A stretch of 64,000 bases of DNA. It comes from Carallia brachiata. Lineage: Eukaryota; Streptophyta; Magnoliopsida; Malpighiales; Rhizophoraceae. The DNA lies in the NCBI GenBank assembly GCA_021464245.1, contig JADCRB010000001.1, forward strand, positions 1,705,715 through 1,769,714, in the 5' to 3' direction. A program made the position numbers and the translations under genes. The stretch's first letter is position 1; every line of letters begins with the position of its first letter. Shown piece after piece: positions 58,948 to 64,000 of this stretch. The notes beneath the pieces are model-generated. The model searched no databases. It saw nothing but the letters and a program-made list of their open reading frames with translations, and was not told where the DNA came from.

Positions 58948-60420
58948 TCACTCCTCCTTGGCATTAAACACCTGCATACCAAGTCCTTTTCTAAGGAATT
59001 CAAACCTACCTTTGAGAAGGGGATAAGCATTTTTTTAGTCCTAAACTTTTAAATTTTTTTACGTTTGAGTCCTAAACCTTTTTGACATTTCATTTGAGTC
59101 CTAAACTTTTTGATTTTCTACCAAATCAGTCCCTCTATTTAACAAAAATGATCAATCTTTTAAAAAATAATTTTAACTTTACAAAAAATTATTTAAAAAA
59201 GATTAAATATATGAATAGAATGTTTTTTCTATAAAAAAATATGCGTGTTGCCTATTTAATTCGTATATTTGTTGATTAAAAAAATATTTAATATGCATAT
59301 TTTTTTGATGAAAAAAATATTTAACTCATGTATTTAAGCTTTTTTTAAATAATTTTTATTAAATTAAACTCACTTATTAATAAATTGACTACTTTTCGTA
59401 ACATAAAGGACTGATATAGTAAAAAATTAAAAGATTTAGAACTCAAATGAAATATTAAAAAGGTTTAGGACTCAAACGTAAAAAAACTTAAAGGTTTAGG
59501 ACCCCAAAAATGCTTATCCCTTTGAGAAGAGGCTTAATGAACAAATATGCCAACTGTTTTTCAGATTCACAAAACATTATATCAATCTCTCTTTCTTCCT
59601 CGAGTTTTCCTTAGAACATGTAATTTCATGTTATAGTGTTAGTCCTGCAATGGTGAACTGGGTTTTTGGAGATAGCTATTACAGATTGATTGTCACAACA
59701 AATGGCAGTTGGATTATCTGGTTTTTGATGCAAATCAGTGAGCAATTTTCTGAACCACACAGCCTGATTTGCAACTCTTGCAGCAACTTCATATTCTGTC
59801 TCTGTTGTAGATTGTGCCACCATACTTTATTTTTTAGAATTCCAATAGAAAGCCCCTCAGCTAAGTATAAAAACATACCTTGATGTGCTTCTTAAATCAT
59901 CTGCAGAACCAACTAGACCACTGTCAAAAGAAACTAGCAAGCTGCAATTCCCCTCATCTTTTAACTATAATCCCAAACTTCACAATGCCTTTGATGTATC
60001 AAAGCACTCTCTTTGATGCCTTAAAATGCTCCTCACTTAGTGCATGCATGATCCTGGAAAGCAGGTTTGTTGAATGCACAATGTCAAGCCTTAATGCAGT
60101 CAAGTATAAAAGACAACCAATGAGGCTTTTATAAAAATCTGAACTAAACTTGTCAACTCCATCTTCTTTGCTCAGTTTTAGATTCACAAGTAGAGGAGTA
60201 AAAACAACTTTGCAACTTTCCATTCTAAACTTCTTTAGAACTTCCCTTGCATATTTTTCTTAACAGATAAATATGCCAACATCACATTGCTTGACTTCAA
60301 GTCCTAAGAAAAAGGACATTTTATCAAGCTCTATCATTTTAAAGACCTTGAACATTTCACTTTTGAATGCATAATCATCTAGATTGCGTCTAACACGTTT
60401 AGCTTCACCGAATGCTTTAG
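58948..60420 (-). mobile_element. Decayed Ty1/copia retrotransposon pol fragment (RT end to RNase H)
   Basis: Reading leftwards on the minus strand: a reverse-transcriptase end (ELDKMSFFLGLEVKQCDVG near 60330), then MESCKVVFTPLLVNLKLSKE (about 60220), SLIGCLLYLTA, DIVHSTNLLSR, EEHFKASKRVL (about 60000), RNase H (VAQSTTETEYEVAARVANQA, AICCDNQSVIAISKNPVHH, about 59820-59650) and a C-terminus LLKGRFEFLRKGLGMQVFNA ending at TGA 58950-58948. Several stops and frame changes interrupt it, and the 5' part (gag, protease, integrase) is absent. A 501-bp element (59020-59520) sits inside the C-terminal coding stretch. LTR-like sequence may lie at about 58590-58806, but no paired LTR is in the window. 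Confidence 0.85.
59020..59520. mobile_element. Long-TIR Mutator-like MITE nested in the copia fragment
   Basis: The element is 501 bp, flanked by the perfect 9-base direct repeat tttgagaag (59011-59019 and 59521-59529). Its termini are inverted repeats starting gggataagcatttttt / gggataagcatttttg and continuing for about 130 bases with recurring agtcctaaac-type motifs, at roughly 85% identity by eye. No open frame of note. A 9-base duplication with long TIRs is the pattern of Mutator-superfamily MITEs. Removing it plus one target copy restores the copia C-terminal reading frame. Confidence 0.85.
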
Positions 60421-62096
60421 CTGTCCATTTTAGTCTCAAAAATCGTCCCTTCTCATGGCTTCCACTTATATTAATGTCCCTATTTAATACTCCAAAAATC
60501 TAACTTATGAGCAAAACATTTCAATTGAAAATTACGAGCTAATTTTTTTATATGATATGGGATGATATTTATTTTACGTCATTTATTTTAAAAAATGTAT
60601 GATTTTACCTCAAATTTAAAATTACCTGGTTATTAAGTTGGGCTTTCATACTGCATTGCGTTAAGGAGAAGGCCATTTGGGTAATAGACTCTTGATTAGA
60701 TTGTCCAAGTTCTATGTTGGAGGTTTAACCTCCTAGCTAATGGGCCTTGCAAAGAGACTTCGACCCCTCCCACTGCTGTTAAAATTTTTTACATTTTACC
60801 ATCTGGGCGGTGGAGTGAAGGCCATCATGGCATTAAGAAATTGAAAAAAAAATTATTGCTGTTTGTTCCACAAATATTGTATTCTGAAGATCAAAACTCC
60901 AAGGACAAAGTTATTTATTTTATTTAAAATTAAATTAGAGAAAAAAATAACCGTTATAAATTTAAAAAAGATGGTCAAAGTCAAAATGAATCCTAATCCG
61001 ATTAAACTTAGGAAAAAGTAACTTTTCCGTTCCCCTTATCGCCAATCCTTACTTGAACAGAAGTGTTGATGGATTTTCCTTGAATTTTCATTTATAAAAT
61101 AGTTTTAACAGTGGAGAGGGTTTAATGGGGAGAGAGATATCGTTATTAATAAGGGCTTCCACTGTGACGGAAGAAGGAAAATAAAATAAAAAAATGAATC
61201 AATTGCTTCTTCGTTATCAAATAATAGAAAGACTATATTTCTGTGCTCAGATATAGATAATTTGTGGTTGGAGTTTCATTGATCCAATCATCTATGCACT
61301 TCCTACTGCTAGAGTTTCTTTGTAATCTACTTCCCTTTTTTTTTGGTGGGCTTTCAATTTAATTTAGTAGTCTGTTGTTTGATTTCTCTTTCCGATTTCT
61401 TAACAATCAACACTCAACACTCACCTCTTAATTTGAATTGAAGATATTTTATTACTTTGTTTTTTTTCATATTTGAATTTCTTGATTGTGTGCTTTTTTC
61501 AGTTTTTTTTTTTTTTTCGGTGAGGAAGGTGGACAGCAGTCCTCTATTTTGATAAAAGGAAAAGATGGGTACGTGAAAAGTAGGGAACAGAAAAAATGTC
61601 AATAATATAATAACGAGGGATGTTTATGTAAGAATATTAATAATTTTTTATATTATATTTTATTAATTTTGTTATATTCTTCTAAACATTTCCTACCGTT
61701 TGCGTAAACTTACAGTTTGAGAGACCATAATAAATAAGGAAGGGCAGCTGTGTAATTTAATCAAATCTTGCTGTAAATATAATAATAATAATAAAATAAA
61801 ATAAAAAACATTCCTTATTAGATTAGGAGGCGTTACTTACTTATATCTATAAATGCAATTCCCCTCAAACGACCCATTCAACGGCTCTCTCTTCCTCTTC
61901 TTTTTCTGTAATGTAAAAAACTTGTTTTCTTTTCAGTCCTCTGTTTCGAAAAATAACGTCAAGCAGTTCTCGCCAATCCTCAGGCAAGCGGGACTGCGAA
62001 ACCGGCGCCGGTCAGGAGGCGAATCGGACAGAGGCGGCGGCGAGAGGAGGAATTTCTGGGCCGGCATCTTCAGTTCTTCGAGGACGCAGTGCTAGT
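60421..62096. other. Intergenic region right of the copia fragment
   Basis: Mostly AT-rich with no recognised gene. A short plus-strand open frame (61853-62095) starts MQFPSNDPFNGS and ends in an Arg/Gly-rich stretch; it has no recognisable family and leads directly into the repeat array at 62097. Short AAT/AAAAT repeats lie at about 61780-61806. Confidence 0.4.
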
Positions 62097-62830
62097 GCGA
62101 CGATGATGATGATACTGATTTTCATCATACAGGTTTTTATAACGCATTTTCTTTTTTTAATTCAACTTTCTTCTTCTTCTTCCTTTTTTTTTTCATGTCT
62201 GCTTCTTTCTTGGCCGGCTTTTCTTACTTTTGATTTCCAAGAATCAACCAAGATTCGACCATCTTGAGAGTTTCAGGCGGCCGCGACGATGATACTGATT
62301 TACATTACGGTATTTTCTTTTTCTTTTCCTTTTCTTTATAAGTTTTATTTTTCTGTATATATTCCATTAACTTTTCCGATCATTGATTTTCGAGACTCAA
62401 TCAAGATTCTGCGATTTGAAGAGTTTAAAGACGCAGAACGAGAACGACGGTGATACTCATTTTGATGACTGTATTTTATTTTTTTTAATTTTCACCTCTT
62501 TTTTTCCACTTTGTTTTTGGTTCTATTTCTTTTATTATAACATTTGTCTTTTGTTGGTTTGATAGGAGGTGAAGATTTCTATCCTATGCGCTTCTTGACG
62601 ATGCGAAGGAGAGGAGTGATATTGATTTTCATAAAGGCTCGTATAATAATAATAGTAATAATGTAATTCTTCTTTTTAGTTAATATTCTTTGTTTCCTCT
62701 TTAAATCTGGTTTTTTTTTTTTTTTTTTTTGTTGGCTGGTTTTCAAGAATCAGGAACTTGTGACGGCTTAAAGTCTCTTTGGTGGACAAGATGAAAAGAG
62801 AACAGTGATATCAGTGGGTTCGTGAGATAT
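62097..62830 (+). repeat. Array of four to five diverged exon-like repeats
   Basis: A core of type gacgatgatactgattttca recurs at about 62097, 62285, 62443, 62614 and, weakly, 62808, at spacings of 158-190 bases. Each is followed by a T-rich intron-like stretch. A second module, gatttccaagaatcaaccaa, recurs at about 62234, 62385 and 62738. The units are diverged, so the array is not a recent satellite. Alternating GC-richer modules and T-rich spacers look like duplicated small exons or leader exons of a gene to the right. Confidence 0.6.
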
Positions 62831-63319
62831 ACATCTATTTAATCATAAATTTTTAAAATTTTTTTATTTAAGTTTTAAATTTTTTTAAAATTTTATTTCA
62901 ATTCTAAATCTTTAATTTTGTTCTAAATCAATTTTTTTATTAGTTAAACTGTTAAAAATTACTGTTGAGTAACAAAATTTTTTTAAAAAGGTAAAATATA
63001 CTATTTTAATTCACCAGTTAATAGAAATACGTTGTGTAATTTTAAAAAAAATTTAAAAAAATAAAAAATTTTAAAATTTTAACTTACATGTTACTATTTG
63101 AGAGTAAAATATAAGTATTTAATAACAAAAAAATTTAAATAATATATTTTACCTTTTTAAAAAAATTTTCATTAGTCAACAATAATTTTTAACGGTTTGA
63201 CTAACGGAAGAACTAATTTGAAACAAAATTAAAAGGTTTAGAACTGAAATGAAATTTCAAAAAAGTTTAAGATTTAAATGAAAAAAAATTGAAAAATTTA
63301 AGACTAAATAAATGTATAT
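62827..63319. mobile_element. Long-TIR MITE-like element
   Basis: The left end atatacatctatttaatcat and the right end, whose reverse complement is atatacatttatttagtctt, are inverted repeats that continue inward for more than 120 bases (ttatttcaattctaaatctt against catttcagttctaaaccttt, and ttagttaaactgttaaaaatt against ttagtcaaaccgttaaaaatt). It resembles the 59020-59520 element in arm composition. A clean target duplication was not found. Confidence 0.65.
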
Positions 63320-64000
63320 TTTGTGCGTCTGTACATTAGATTATGACGCCTGCTGATTTTTTTGATTTATAAAGTCAGTTACTGTTTATGAATTCTTTTC
63401 ATAATTAATTCGTTGATACATAATAAAATGTTTGAAATCAGATCAGATGGAGGAATATTCACTTTTAAATAAGATACAGATTGTTGAAAGTGCAACCGTT
63501 TTGGTTCTTTCAAAATTATTATTATTTTTTTTTTCCAAATTTGGTTTGATACTTTCTTTTTAATTGGTCTTTAACTAATCTTTTTTTTTTTTCTTTCTTG
63601 TTCTTTCCTTGTAACTTTATTTTCCTTTTTTAATCAAAAATAGGTTGCAATTGGGATTGATGGCATTCGGCAGAAAAGTGAAGCCTCTTTTCTTTTTCTT
63701 GTTCTAGTTTTCAAGTCCCTCATTATCTGCTTGAATACCGATAAATTGAGAAATAAAGGTCAAATGTGATACTGAATTTTTTACTAATCCTGATGACATC
63801 TTCCTTTTATGATTACACTTGTTGATAAAGGTCAAATGTGAGCAAGTAGGAATTAACAATCAGCAATCAGTACCAGCAATCAGCAACAGCAATCAGTAAC
63901 AGCAACATTCAACAATTAATCCAAACAGACCCTTAGAATAGGGACATCCTTTCCCTGAGGGGGATTAACTATTCTGTTGGATGGAAGTCAATATACAGTT
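63320..64000. other. Right-edge non-genic DNA with a possible transposon terminus
   Basis: T-rich DNA with no recognised gene. At 63851-63937 the motif cagcaatcag is repeated about three times in variants, followed by aatccaaacagacccttag, which resembles the terminal inverted repeat of plant hAT-type MITEs (ctaagggtctgtttggatt in reverse). The partner end was not found in this window. Confidence 0.4.

Overview
The window is nuclear DNA from a flowering plant, most likely a woody eudicot. The genes have many short GT-AG introns, the intergenic DNA is very AT-rich, and the proteins are plant-type. A Citrus-like (Sapindales) origin is my guess from protein flavour only. There is no sign of bacterial, plasmid or organellar sequence and no CRISPR array. 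Seven protein-coding loci could be rebuilt exon by exon by matching splice phase and recognisable protein families.

Layout, left to right. (1) 152-1021, minus: the first two coding exons of a UCH37-type ubiquitin C-terminal hydrolase whose remainder lies off the left edge. (2) 3483-13567, minus: a 21-exon SGR2-type DDHD-domain phospholipase A1. (3) 15365-21764, plus: a two-KH-domain, FUSE-binding-protein-like RNA-binding protein with a long Q/G/Y/P-rich tail, divergent from SGR2. (4) 26746-31742, minus: tubulin-folding cofactor E (CAP-Gly, LRR, ubiquitin-like), 15 exons. (5) 33263-39431, minus: a GBA2-type non-lysosomal glucosylceramidase, 19 exons. (6) 51063-53868, plus: a damaged MATE/DTX transporter. 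(7) 54251-55497, minus: a WTF9-like PORR-domain organellar RNA-splicing protein. The genes are unrelated housekeeping or developmental loci; nothing suggests a functional cluster.

About half of the window is non-genic. 39.9-51 kb is a gene-poor AT-rich block containing a diverged head-to-tail segmental duplication of about 2.9 kb, each copy with its own MITE-like insertions. 57.2-64 kb holds a MITE, a decayed Ty1/copia pol fragment interrupted by a 501-bp long-TIR element with a perfect 9-bp target duplication, and an array of diverged exon-like repeats. A tRNA-derived SINE with a perfect 10-bp target duplication sits in intron 1 of the glucosylceramidase gene.

The most important caution is that otherwise well-conserved exons of three genes (SGR2, GBA2, WTF9) carry at least seven apparent single-base deletions, several at short A/T runs, while the KH and TBCE genes read through cleanly. 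Consensus errors in the assembly explain this more simply than three independent pseudogenes, and gene models called automatically here will be fragmented. I did not find a convincing new biological system. The most interesting signals are the repeat and insertion structures and the exon-like repeat array at the right edge.
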